Source of the DNA: Trichomonas vaginalis G3 | Taxonomy: Eukaryota > Parabasalia > Trichomonadida > Trichomonadidae | Length of the DNA stretch: 64,000 bases | Reading direction: 5' to 3' | Assembly: GCF_026262505.1 (NCBI RefSeq) | Contig: NC_067203.1 | Span: 21,867,411 to 21,931,410, forward strand | Shown here: one piece after another, positions 52,944-63,029 of the stretch | Numbering within the stretch: position 1 is the stretch's first letter | Layout: the number at the start of each line of letters is the position of its first letter | Made by a program: the position numbers and the translations under genes | The notes under the pieces: generated by a model | What the model was told of the DNA's origin: nothing | The model's input: only the letters and a program-made list of their open reading frames with translations | Database searches by the model: none

Positions 52944-53636
52944 ATGCAGGACTCAGACTTCCTTTATCAATTAGATGCTGCAGTTCTTGATGCTCATTCG
53001 CAGCGCAAATCAGCGGAAAACTTCGCAAGCTCAATTAAAAAATTCATAGCTTATGTTGAAGAGAATTCAAATTCTACTTGCAGCCTTATCCATCTCTGCA
53101 AAGAGTTCCACTTTCAGCGCAGAAGGTTTTATGACGTAATTAATGTTCTCGAAGCTCTTAATTTCTGCAAAAAAACGGGTGTAGATGAAATGGTTTGGTA
53201 TGGTCGAGCTAATTTCAAGAAAATGCTCTTACAGATCAAGAAGTCATCCATAAAGGAAGAAAACAACTTTGATCAATGCATCTCAATTTCCGTACTCACC
53301 GTTAGATTCATCAAATCTTTCTTCACTTTCAATTCACAGACAATTAACATCAAGGATATTGGTAATTACTTATCAAGAGAAAATGGACGCACCAAAACAA
53401 CAACATGTAAACTTTATCAAATTGCACACATTCTCGAAGCAGCATCCGTTGTTGAGAAAACAATTATGCCAGGCGAGATCAGCTTACCTGAGGAGTATTT
53501 CAGAATAGAAGAAACTCAGCCAAAGATACCATTCACCATCGAACAATTGTTAAATACTCCGGCACCGATAAAGTCAATGCAGCAGGATTCCGTCCTTCTC
53601 GATGTTGATGATCTCGCTTCTCACCTCGCTGCTTAA
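52944..53636 (+). CDS. E2F/DP-like factor with two winged helices, 230 aa
   Basis: Two E2F-type winged-helix domains lie in tandem. The first (about 23-90) contains FQRRRFYDVINVLEALNFCK then DEMVWYG, matching the RRIYDxxNVLExxxxxxK...WxG signature. The second (about 112-175) contains TCKLYQIAHILEAASVVEK, a diverged form of the same helix, which lacks the leading Arg pair. No dimerisation coiled coil is seen between or after them. This layout is that of atypical E2F7/E2F8/DEL repressors, which bind DNA without DP. The C-terminus is short and acidic (DVDDLASHLAA). Probably a cell-cycle regulator in the nucleus. Confidence 0.75.
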   Translation: MQDSDFLYQLDAAVLDAHSQRKSAENFASSIKKFIAYVEENSNSTCSLIHLCKEFHFQRRRFYDVINVLEALNFCKKTGVDEMVWYGRANFKKMLLQIKKSSIKEENNFDQCISISVLTVRFIKSFFTFNSQTINIKDIGNYLSRENGRTKTTTCKLYQIAHILEAASVVEKTIMPGEISLPEEYFRIEETQPKIPFTIEQLLNTPAPIKSMQQDSVLLDVDDLASHLAA

Positions 53637-55016
53637 TTTATACATTTTTTCTTTTGTTTTTCATAAATTTTCTTTCTGTCTGCATATTATTGGCTTAATT
53701 ATTCAAATAATGCATCTTGGATTCTACAATTTTAACCGAATCCTATCTAAATTACCTCCAAAGAAGGTCGAAAATTCTTCAAATTATCATATGACAGCAT
53801 GAGTTTCATTGTTGTTCATGAAGCCGAGACGACTCTAAATTTATTGTGATAACTCTTAACCGAAATATTATATCTTATTTTCTTTCTAACAACTAAAATC
53901 TACTTTTTAACATTATTTTTTCGAAAGTATTTGCTTTCATATGCATACATTACCTTTAATATAGTCTATGTTTGCGGCTGTTTGACCGATTTGAATATCT
54001 TAAGTTCTCACAAAAGGGTTGAAAAAATTTCCGAAAGCTAACCTTAATTAGAATGACATCAAATTAATCTGTAAAAACATAAATAGATATGAAAGGGGAA
54101 GGACTTTCTTTATAATTAAGATGATCTACCCATTAACAATAAATGAACGAATAAACTCTCAAAATCTTACAATTCAAGTTTTGTTTGAGATTTATCGATT
54201 TTGGATAAATTATTGTATACATTAAATAGAATTGATTTCTCAATTAAAAACATTTATCGGTTTTCAGGGACAAATTTTGGAGAAATATCAATTGAAAGTT
54301 TTCTCCACTTTTCGGTTTTATATTCGGTCGATAATCGAATGATAAAACATGCAACTTACTATACATTAGAATTCAAATCTACATTTTTTTGCAAAAAATA
54401 TGGAGAAATTAATTTGGAGAAATCCAATTACACTCGATTGCATCTATTACTAATGATATGTTAATTTTCACATTATGGTGAATAGAATTTACATATCCAT
54501 TATCCATTTTTTCTCAAATGACAAAATAAAAAAATTCATTATGATGAAGAAATCCTTCATAAGGGAAAATAATATAATAAAATTGAATTTTTATTTTAAA
54601 TTAGGAGTTTCAGACTCTAAACATAAATTTCCCAAAATGTTATTCAAGAAATATTGGGCTCATGATTGTACAACCTTTAAAATCTAAACTCATTCAAGAT
54701 ACTACTTGAACTTCGGCTTAAATGTTGATCGAAAAGGGATTTTAAAATATTTGCAAAAAAATACAAATATAACATTTATGAATGATTCTTATTGTTGAGG
54801 ATTACATATGTGAGTGGGTTACGAAGGTGGCATGGTTTGTGAATGATTCATATTTTTGAGGATCAAATGGATTTACATCGTGACTCACTGGAGTCATTTA
54901 CAAAATTATACTTTATAAGATAGTTCGTCCTCATAATACAAGCACTAGCTAACACTCTGATTGCAAAACTCATGAGTTTTCTATGATCAAGACCAAGTAA
55001 AATTGATGATTTGTTA
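53637..55016. other. Intergenic, no gene recognised
   Basis: About 1.4 kb, AT-rich. Frames of 87 and 70 codons at 54201 and 54475 show no motif. Two phrases near 54790 and 54850 (TGAATGATTC) repeat loosely. Confidence 0.55.
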
Positions 55017-55021
55017 TCACT
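55017..55021 (+). promoter_or_regulatory. Initiator (TCACT) that fixes the STT3 start
   Basis: TCACTTTTATAATTTT lies 23 bases before the ATG at 55042 and downstream of another in-frame ATG at 55003. Transcription starting here would exclude the upstream ATG. Confidence 0.65.
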
Positions 55022-55041
55022 TTTATAATTTTTATAAAAAA

Positions 55042-57108
55042 ATGGGAAAAGTAGTAAAAGTTATTCAGCTTATTACTCTTCTTTTAAGCTGTTTACTTGC
55101 GTTTCTTATACGTCAATTCGCTAATGTTATAAATGAGCCGCTTATTCACGAATTTGATCCTCAATTCAATTGGAGATGTACACAATACATTGATAACCAT
55201 GGTTTATATGAATTTCTCGGCTGGTTTGATAATATTTCATGGTACCCTCAAGGAAGGCCAGTAGGAGAAACAGCATATCCTGGCTTAATGTATACATCTG
55301 CCATTGCCAAATGGGTTCTTCAAAAAATCCATATTATTGTCGATCTTCGTACTATTTGCGTATCCATGGGTCCATCCGTTTCAATTTTGTCCGTACTTGT
55401 CGCTTTCTTATTTGGAGAACTTGTCGGATCTGCTCAATTAGGAACATTATTCGGAGCCATTACTAGTTTCATTCCAGGTATGATCAGCCGTAGTGTTGGT
55501 GGTGCCTATGATTACGAGTGCATTGGCTTATTTATCATTGTTTTATCACTTTACACATTTGCTCTTGCATTGAAGTCCGGTTCCATTCTCTTTTCAATTC
55601 TTGCTGCATTCGCATACTCATATCTTGCTCTTACCTGGGGTGGCTACGTTTTTGTTTCAAATTGCATCCCATTATTTGCTGCAGGCCTTGTTGCCATTGG
55701 CAGATACTCCTGGCGCCTTCATATCACATATTCCATATGGTTTATTGTTTCTTCAATCCTCACAGCCCAAGTTCCTTTCATTGGCGACAAAATCCTTAAG
55801 AAACCAGAGCACTTTGCCATGCTTGGCACATTCATTGTTATGCAAATTTGGGGATTCTTTACATTTGTTAAGTCTCACTTCTCTCCAACAACTTATAATT
55901 CTGTCGGAATCACATCCATCTTAATTCTCCCATCTTTCCTCTTACTTATGATCACCGTTGGTATGTCAACAGGTCTTCTTGGTGGATTCTCCGGCCGTCT
56001 TCTCCAAATGTTCGATCCAACTTATGCCTCGAAGAATGTTCCAATTATCAACTCCGTTGCCGAACACCAGCCTACTGCTTGGGTTAAGTATTATTCCGAC
56101 TGCGAGCTCTTCATCTTTTTCTTCCCTCTTGGTGCTTATATTGTTATTTCATCTCTCATTCGCACACAAAACACTAACGACCAAAGAGAACTACAGCGCG
56201 CCGAAACCTTATTATTACTCTTCATTTACGGCTTCTCAACTTTATATTTCGCTTCTATTATGGTTCGATTAGTTTTAGTCTTTACTCCAGCATTAGTCTT
56301 CGTTGCAGGCATTGCCATTCATCAACTACTTCGCGAATCCTTTAAACCAAAGTCATTTTTACACCCAGTTTCCCTTACAATGATAATAATAACATTTATT
56401 ATCTGTTTACACAGCGTTCTCCACGCCACGCACTTCGCCTGCTACTCGTATTCAGGCGACCACCTTCATTTCAACATCATGACACCACGCGGTGTCGAGA
56501 CATCTGATGATTACAGAGAAGGCTACAGATGGTTGACCGAAAACACGCACAGAGACGACATTATAATGAGTTGGTGGGATTACGGCTACCAGATCACTAG
56601 TATGGGTAACAGAGGATGTATTGCTGATGGCAACACGAACAATTTCACTCACATTGGCATCATTGGCATGGCCATGTCCTCTCCAGAACCAATTTCATGG
56701 CGAATTGCAAGACTTATGAATGTTAAGTACATGTTAGTTATTTTCGGAGGTGCCGCACAGTATTCTGGTGATGATATCAACAAGTTCTTGTGGATGCCAA
56801 GAATTGCACACCAAACATTTGATAACATCACAGGTGAAATGTATCAGATTCCTTATAGACATATCGTTGGTGAATCAATGACAAAGAATATGACGCTTTC
56901 TATGATGTTCAAGTTCTGCTACAATAACTACAAGTACTACCAGCCACACCCTCAATTCCCTACTGGTTATGATATGACTAGAAGAACTCCTATTCCAAAT
57001 ATCAAAGATATATCAATGTCACAGTTCACAGAAGCTTTCACAACAAAGAACTGGATTGTCAGAATATACAAAGTCGGCGATGATCCCCAATGGAACCGCG
57101 TATACTAA
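55042..57108 (+). CDS. STT3: Oligosaccharyltransferase catalytic subunit STT3
   Basis: The product has 688 residues from the ATG chosen by the Initiator. It has a multi-pass membrane domain (about 1-450; some 11-13 hydrophobic helices) and a lumenal C-terminal domain. Key motifs are LIHEFDPQFNWR (first acidic metal-binding motif, about 34-45), GGAYDYECIGLF (second acidic motif), and IIMSWWDYGYQI with WWDYG at about 511-515, which recognises the Asn-X-Ser/Thr acceptor. STT3 transfers the lipid-linked glycan to nascent proteins in the ER. Length and motifs appear complete. It shows more C and G at third positions than its neighbours, fitting a well-expressed gene. Confidence 0.95.
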   Translation: MGKVVKVIQLITLLLSCLLAFLIRQFANVINEPLIHEFDPQFNWRCTQYIDNHGLYEFLGWFDNISWYPQGRPVGETAYPGLMYTSAIAKWVLQKIHIIVDLRTICVSMGPSVSILSVLVAFLFGELVGSAQLGTLFGAITSFIPGMISRSVGGAYDYECIGLFIIVLSLYTFALALKSGSILFSILAAFAYSYLALTWGGYVFVSNCIPLFAAGLVAIGRYSWRLHITYSIWFIVSSILTAQVPFIGDKILKKPEHFAMLGTFIVMQIWGFFTFVKSHFSPTTYNSVGITSILILPSFLLLMITVGMSTGLLGGFSGRLLQMFDPTYASKNVPIINSVAEHQPTAWVKYYSDCELFIFFFPLGAYIVISSLIRTQNTNDQRELQRAETLLLLFIYGFSTLYFASIMVRLVLVFTPALVFVAGIAIHQLLRESFKPKSFLHPVSLTMIIITFIICLHSVLHATHFACYSYSGDHLHFNIMTPRGVETSDDYREGYRWLTENTHRDDIIMSWWDYGYQITSMGNRGCIADGNTNNFTHIGIIGMAMSSPEPISWRIARLMNVKYMLVIFGGAAQYSGDDINKFLWMPRIAHQTFDNITGEMYQIPYRHIVGESMTKNMTLSMMFKFCYNNYKYYQPHPQFPTGYDMTRRTPIPNIKDISMSQFTEAFTTKNWIVRIYKVGDDPQWNRVY

Positions 57109-57605
57109 TATAAAGGAATATATACATTTTTTTTGTTATTATAAACATATCAATTATAAAATTACTCTAAGTTATTTTGATAATTTCAAAGTTTCATTAT
57201 TTTGATTAATTAATATTTATAGAAATACATTTGATTTCATTAATCCAATTACTAGCGATTGCATCTATTGGGTTTCACGTCTGTATAATCTTTAAAGTCT
57301 AAACTTATTAAAGATGCTCGAACTTCAACTTATATAACATTTAAAATCAAACTTGAGCATAATTTATGAATACTTTAGAAATATTGTAAACATTTCTAAA
57401 TGCTTTAATATAAATCTAATCATGGATTTCAGTATTATCTATTTCTAGTATATATTCACATATTAATATTCTCCATGAGAATTCTTATTATTGTTTTGCA
57501 ATAATATACTGTGGAAAGCATTTGATTCAATTAATTAAGCAGATTTTTCGCGATTTTTTTTAAAAAATTATCGTAAATAAAATGATATTTCACGAACTTT
57601 TTATT
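57109..57605. other. Convergent intergenic region
   Basis: AT-rich spacer; no gene recognised. Confidence 0.6.
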
Positions 57606-58271
57606 CTATTCGCTTTTTACGTTGTTTCGTGATATATGTCCGATAATACTTACATCATCTTCGTCATCATCGTGGTAAGAAACAAAATCTTCTTCGACTT
57701 GTTCGCCAACGACTTCTCCGAATATATCGAATTTATTTATTGCTATGCATGGAGGATATCCTGGACATGGAGCATTTTGAATTATTCTGACGTAAGTTGT
57801 AGTGTAAGTGTTATCTAATTCATAGCTTTTCTCCTTGCACAACCTCATTTCTTTATCCTTCTCGACTTTGTGGACGTCCTTCCATGTGACATTGTCATCG
57901 GAAATTTGCAATGACCAAGAATACAAGCAGCAATCAAAACATCTATGGTAGAATTCGTCTTCGCAGCAGCACCCCTCTTCGTAGCAGCAGCCAGATCTAA
58001 TAAAGTATCCTTTTATTTTGATTTTTCTGGATTGAAGTGAAAAAGTAATATAAGGATGCTCAAAATATGTATGAGCACAATTAGAACACCAGTCGTATGT
58101 CTTATCCCATGGATAAATTGCGTACTCTGGCTTTGTAATTTGTCTTGAACCGTTGATGTATTGTTTTGATGATCCACTGGCATAGATGTTTATAATTTTG
58201 CTATTATAAACTTTACTGAAGATACCATCACTATTAAGGCTTAAACAATTGACAGAAAATAATGTTAACAT
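57606..58271 (-). CDS. Cysteine-rich discoidin-like protein, 221 aa
   Basis: A short hydrophobic start (MLTLFSVNCLSL) may be a signal sequence. The body follows the F5/8 type C plan: PYITFSLQSRKIKIKGYFIR, YSWSLQISDDNVTWKDV, TTTYVRIIQNAPCPGYPPCI and AINKFDIFGEV. A compact Cys cluster (GCCYEEGCCCEDEFYHRC, then CC) is inserted in a loop and is unusual. The tail is acidic (YHDDDEDDVS). It is a different subfamily from the 33-35 kb cluster. Such domains typically bind glycans or lipids outside the cell; the cysteines could form disulfides or bind metal. Ligand unknown. Confidence 0.65.
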   Translation of the reverse strand: MLTLFSVNCLSLNSDGIFSKVYNSKIINIYASGSSKQYINGSRQITKPEYAIYPWDKTYDWCSNCAHTYFEHPYITFSLQSRKIKIKGYFIRSGCCYEEGCCCEDEFYHRCFDCCLYSWSLQISDDNVTWKDVHKVEKDKEMRLCKEKSYELDNTYTTTYVRIIQNAPCPGYPPCIAINKFDIFGEVVGEQVEEDFVSYHDDDEDDVSIIGHISRNNVKSE

Positions 58272-58274
58272 AAA

Positions 58275-58279
58275 AATGA
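58275..58279 (-). promoter_or_regulatory. Initiator (TCATT) of the gene at 58271
   Basis: Minus strand TCATTTTTATG puts the Initiator immediately before the ATG and supports the start chosen. Confidence 0.65.
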
Positions 58280-58571
58280 CACTTTTATTGAAAAGTGCAA
58301 CTCATTCAGAAATTTAGAATTCACCAAAGAGTTTGGTGTATAAAATAACAATATATCAACTTCTATATTAGAGAACTGCATCAAGATCCTATTCGAGAAT
58401 TTAGAAAGCATCTTTAAGTCAAATTCTGGTTGATATTAGATTTTTTTTTAAAAAAAAAGTAAAGGGTTTGTTTATAATAAGATGTTAATTTTCAAGAGTT
58501 TTAAAGAATGCTAATCATGACAATTTATAAATTAATTATCCCCAATTTTTTTCGTTCTTCTAAGGCTAATT
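58280..58571. other. Intergenic, no gene recognised
   Basis: Short AT-rich spacer up to the inverted-repeat element. Nothing recognised. Confidence 0.5.
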
Positions 58572-58847
58572 GGGGAGAAGCTTCCTAAACTTTTTAATCC
58601 CATAAATATGGTCATTATCTGGAATAAAGAGTTAAGCGTCATATGTCACTTTTTGTACTAAGGAAACATCGACTTTATGCGTTATGACTTTTCGATGAGG
58701 AAACAAGTGTTCACGTATTATAAACTTCCTTATTCCAATAAACCGACCCTAAACATAATTAATTCTAAGCATGATAATGGTCTCTTTTCTATGATAACCA
58801 AATCAATTTGGTTATCATAGTAAAGCACCAAAAACTGGAATAGGAAT
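58572..58847 (+). repeat. Left 276-bp terminal inverted repeat
   Basis: Contains GGTCATTATCTGGAATAAAG and, at 58789-58820, the palindrome of CTATGATAACCAAAT with its complement and a 2-base centre. Partner at 60056-60331. Confidence 0.85.
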
Positions 58848-60055
58848 AACCGCACTTAAACAGAAATAGGCAGTGTGGAAACTAGAGAAGACTCAACTGA
58901 TTTTTTAAGCAACTCTTCTTGCCGATTCAAATCTGCTTTGCTAATCATTGTATATTACTATATTCTGATTAGGATACTTTAACGCTTGATGCATGCACAT
59001 CATTCTTTTAGCTGATTTCTAAAATACAATCTTCTATTAACTTTGAAATTTCTTCAAAAGTTATAGTAATTCCATAGTTCATTCGTAAAATGTTATTAAA
59101 TAGCTCTGACTATTCCTTTGCACGCAAAATGAGGTAGTATTTTTTGAATTTTTTACTCAAAATAAAACAAAATCTACCCAATTTTATACCACTAAAGCCT
59201 ATATTGACACACACATATATAAATCTCTATTGTTATAAGATAAATTTGAAAAAATAAATTTTTTTCCTAAAATGTAAAATTATACTTGTATTCAAAGAAA
59301 GTAGATCGTTTATAAGGAAGGTATTATATATTTGGGGAGAAAATCCCTTACAATATACAAAAATATGAAAGAATATTCAATCATCAGGAAAGAGCTTAGT
59401 ACTAACCATTTGTGAGACGTTCATATAATATCTTTTTCCTTTTTGGGGTTTTTAATCGGATTATCCATTTCCCTGCATTGACTTTAATTCATTCTTGATG
59501 ATCTGAGTATACATGATCATTATCGAACGTTTGCCATACTCTTCCACAGTTAATGATTGCTGAAAAATGAATAGTACTGAATAACAGCTGGAATTTCATA
59601 AGTATTTTGCGTATTTATACTGATTTAAACATGAAATACTCATACAAAATGCAAAGTTTTTAAAAACAATCAATAAAAGATTTTAAATTAGATAAAATAT
59701 CATATGTCACTTCTTTTTTCATCTGGATAATAAAATTGATAAATTTTTTTCTAATTAAAGATAAAGATGCATTTATAGTAGTAGAAAATTAATTTCTAGA
59801 CTAAAGCTTGTTTATTGTCACCGTTTTAAGTCTAAATTTATAGGAAATGGTTATTTTATTATGCATTAAAAGTTCTTCTATAAAATTAACATTAAAATCA
59901 TCTTTCGCCTAAGAGTAATAACAAGGTTATGCAAATTTTATTGAAAATAGTACGAGAATTTTGTTTGAAAATATAATATGGTTAAAAATAGGGAATGGAT
60001 GTATGAATGTTCCATATTTATTTTATCCGAGTTGCTTCATGATTCCATATTGCCG

Positions 60056-60331
60056 ATTCCTATTCCAGTTTTTGGTGCTTTACTATGATAACCAAATTGA
60101 TTTGGTTATCATAGAAAAGAGACCATTATCATGCTTAGAATTAATTATGTTTAGGGTCGGTTTATTGGAATAAGGAAGTTTATAATACGTGAACACTTGT
60201 TTCCTCATCGAAAAGTCATAACGCATAAAGTCGATGTTTCCTTAGTACAAAAAGTGACATATGACGCTTAACTCTTTATTCCAGATAATGACCATATTTA
60301 TGGGATTAAAAAGTTTAGGAAGCTTCTCCCC
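60056..60331 (-). repeat. Right 276-bp terminal inverted repeat
   Basis: Reverse complement of 58572-58847. Its outer 34 bases form the last codons and stop of the ankyrin gene that ends at 60298. Confidence 0.85.
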
Positions 60332-61803
60332 ATTATTTGTCTCGGACTCATTCTAGGTCCTTTGCCTATAGGTGTAGTTGAAACTCTCTTTTGTTGATAT
60401 TCTTCTGATAAGTAATAGAGCGCCGTTTTTCCATCGTTATCCTTAGCATCTTCATCAGCTCCAACTGATATCAAATAATCAACTATTTTACGCCTATTTT
60501 CCTTTGATGCACAAATGAGTGGAGTTCTTCCACGATCATCCTTTGCTTCTTTATTAGCTCCAATTGAAACAAGATATTTGACTATTTCAAGATGACCATA
60601 TTCTGATGCGATAATGAGTAAGGTCTTTCCATTATCATCCTTTGTTTCTTTATCAGCTCCAACAGAGATCAGATATTTCAGTATTTCAAGATCATTTATA
60701 ACTACTGCACCTCTTACAGCAGTCTCTCCTAATATATTTTTTGCATTGATATCAGCTCCAATTGAAACAAGATATTTAACCATTTCAAATTGACCATTCT
60801 CAGCTGCATAATACAGCGCATTTTCTCCACTCCCGTCTTTCGCATCTTTATTAGCTCCAACAGAGATAAGATATTTAACAACTTCGAGATGACCATTATA
60901 CGATGCACGCATAAGCGGAGTCCATTTAGCTTGACTAGTTGCATCTTTATTCGCCCCAACTGAGATAAGATATTTCACGACATCAAGATGACCATTATTT
61001 GCTGCCTCAATAAGAGGAGTATTTCCATTGTAATGATTTTTTTTTGTTTCTTTGTCACATCCACAATCAATTAAAGATTTAACAAGTCTGAGATTTCCAT
61101 TTCTTGCAGCTTCATGAAGTATTGTTCCTGATTCATTTATATACATATTCTCTTCCCAAAGCCCTTCTTCACATGCTTTTGACATCATTTTTTGATAACC
61201 TTTTTGTGCAAGATCATCAAGGAAATGATATATATCACCAAATGCGCGATTACCATCCCCATTCTTGAATTCAGCGATTTTTGATAAAATTTCTTTTGAT
61301 TCAAAATTTTGTCCGAGTTTTCTGTTTTCCTCATTCAAGTTGGCAATCTCTTTTTCATTGCATTCAAGCTTAGATCTGAGTGACTGTATTTCTTTTTCAA
61401 ATTTTTGCTTTTCATTTGTAGTGACATGTAGATCTGATTGTAATTGATCTATTTTCTTTGAATTATATGACAAATACCTCTCAGTTTGCAGTAAATTATC
61501 AATTATTCCATTTAAAAATTTGTAATGAGCATACTTTTTAACTGATGATAAAATAGAAATGACTTCTTGGAAAGTATCTACTGAAACGTTTGTATTTAAT
61601 ACATACGGAAAGAGTATGTTTGCATTGCCAGTCCTTGATACTTTATCCAGAACAATATTGAATTCGGATAAGGTTAATTTTGCAAGTTTAAAGATCTTTG
61701 CGATATCATTTGGTTCAAAAATATCAAAAAACCTATCATCTTCAATATATTCCATAATGTGAGCTGCGGTATACTCGAAATCCTGAGTAAGTCCCCTCGA
61801 CAT
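60298..61803 (-). CDS. Ankyrin-repeat protein with coiled coil, 501 aa
   Basis: The N-terminal domain (1-110: QDFEYTAAHIMEYIEDDRFF ... VISILSSVKKYAHYKF) is the same as in the gene at 44758. A coiled coil follows at about 115-170 (KKIDQLQSDLHVTTNEKQKF, then EIQSLRSKLECNEKEIANL). Then come eight ankyrin repeats (about 225-485), with consensus GxTPLIxAxxNGHLEVVKYL plus ISVGANKDAKD. The last 11 or so codons (GRSFLNFLIP and the stop) lie inside the right arm of the inverted-repeat element, so the insertion replaced the original C-terminus. The repeats are more diverged than those of the 44758 gene. Confidence 0.85.
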   Translation of the reverse strand: MSRGLTQDFEYTAAHIMEYIEDDRFFDIFEPNDIAKIFKLAKLTLSEFNIVLDKVSRTGNANILFPYVLNTNVSVDTFQEVISILSSVKKYAHYKFLNGIIDNLLQTERYLSYNSKKIDQLQSDLHVTTNEKQKFEKEIQSLRSKLECNEKEIANLNEENRKLGQNFESKEILSKIAEFKNGDGNRAFGDIYHFLDDLAQKGYQKMMSKACEEGLWEENMYINESGTILHEAARNGNLRLVKSLIDCGCDKETKKNHYNGNTPLIEAANNGHLDVVKYLISVGANKDATSQAKWTPLMRASYNGHLEVVKYLISVGANKDAKDGSGENALYYAAENGQFEMVKYLVSIGADINAKNILGETAVRGAVVINDLEILKYLISVGADKETKDDNGKTLLIIASEYGHLEIVKYLVSIGANKEAKDDRGRTPLICASKENRRKIVDYLISVGADEDAKDNDGKTALYYLSEEYQQKRVSTTPIGKGPRMSPRQIMGRSFLNFLIP

Positions 61804-63029
61804 TTATAAGTCGTATAAAGGGTAATTTTTTACCCTTAGTTCGACTTTATTAAAATTTATAATTTTAAATGAACCAATAAGTTGTGCAGTATATTGCTTA
61901 TCCTTTGCGTAAAATTCGACTATTAACTACAATAATTTATAATAATTTTTACATAATTAGAGATAAGGTTGCTTGCAATATTTTTTTGACATTCTTATGA
62001 AGAAATAATAATTCTTCCTGCTTGTTTTCAGCCACATTAATGTCTTAAAAATGAAAGCTCAATAATAGAAGAAAAAATAATCATAGGCTAAAGAATCCAC
62101 ACTCTTCTTCCTTTTTGAAATGTAGAAAAAGTATAATTTTGTACGAATGGCAAATAGATAACAGAATTTCAACTCAATAAAATATGGTTTAGAAGGATAT
62201 GTGAATGAAGCTAGATACTAATTAAATATTGGCGATGCTTATGGAAATCTTAGTACTAAAAGGTCCTTTTCCTTGATATTGAAATTTTTATGAGAAACTT
62301 ATGAGAAAAAAAAGATGAAACTCACACCAAAATAGATCCAAAATCATCTGTAAATGCTGCATATGTAATTTCATTTAATAGTTCTAAGTAGATAACTTTC
62401 AGATTAATGTCACTTTTCAGACATTTCGTAGGAACTATTTTTTTCAAGATTTTGAGTTATGAAATGCTGAGCATTGTGGTGATTATTCATTATACCCATC
62501 CGTACTAATCCATACTTTGAAGATACACTATGAGGCAATTTCGAGTCATTTTGCTCGAAAAGAAAAAGACTTTTTTTTGAGTTTCAGATTGGATTAATTG
62601 ATTTCTATGTTTTGCATTACAACATATTCAGAACAAGCGCTATTTGGCCATGACAATGGTTAATTAAATTACCTGTATCAATTGCCCATTCCCATAAACT
62701 CAACATTTAAATTTTTTGAGGACAAGATTAGGAAGCTTTTGCTATATATCATTGTTTGATTGAAGAATTCCATTTTCGATTCAATTTTGATGATTGAGAA
62801 TTGAAAAATTGAAAGATAATTAATTACAGCCAACTGGTTACCAAGAATTTATTTAAAAATTGTAAGGAAACCTGTGACAAACAATTTTGAAAGCTGCGAA
62901 ATTTTTTTATGCAATTCAAAATTATTTTTTATCTGAAAAACACTCATGTAAGAATAGTAAGAACATTTCTATAAGAATAAAACTGAATTTCATAAATTCT
63001 ATCGGCATCTTACATCTAAAAAAGTTGGA
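61804..63029. other. Divergent intergenic region
   Basis: About 1.2 kb between divergent genes. A small hairpin (GGGTAATTTTTTACCC, 61819-61834) lies just upstream of the ankyrin gene start. No gene recognised. Confidence 0.55.

Larger units (their letters stand above)
58572..60331. mobile_element. 1.76-kb element with two 276-bp terminal inverted repeats, identical by eye
   Basis: Arms 58572-58847 and 60056-60331 are reverse complements without a difference that I can find. They start GGGGAGAAGCTTCCTAAAC. The trinucleotide ATT flanks both outer ends (58569-58571 and 60332-60334) and may be a 3-bp target duplication. Each arm holds a 15-bp palindrome around CTATGATAACCAAAT. The 1.2-kb interior has no frame above 70 codons and no transposase motif, so it would be non-autonomous. 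Arm identity implies a young insertion. The family is not recognised. Confidence 0.8.

Noticed and set aside
55003-55041. Upstream ATG extending STT3 by 13 residues
   Set aside because: It lies upstream of the Initiator and would add a polar stretch before the first membrane helix.
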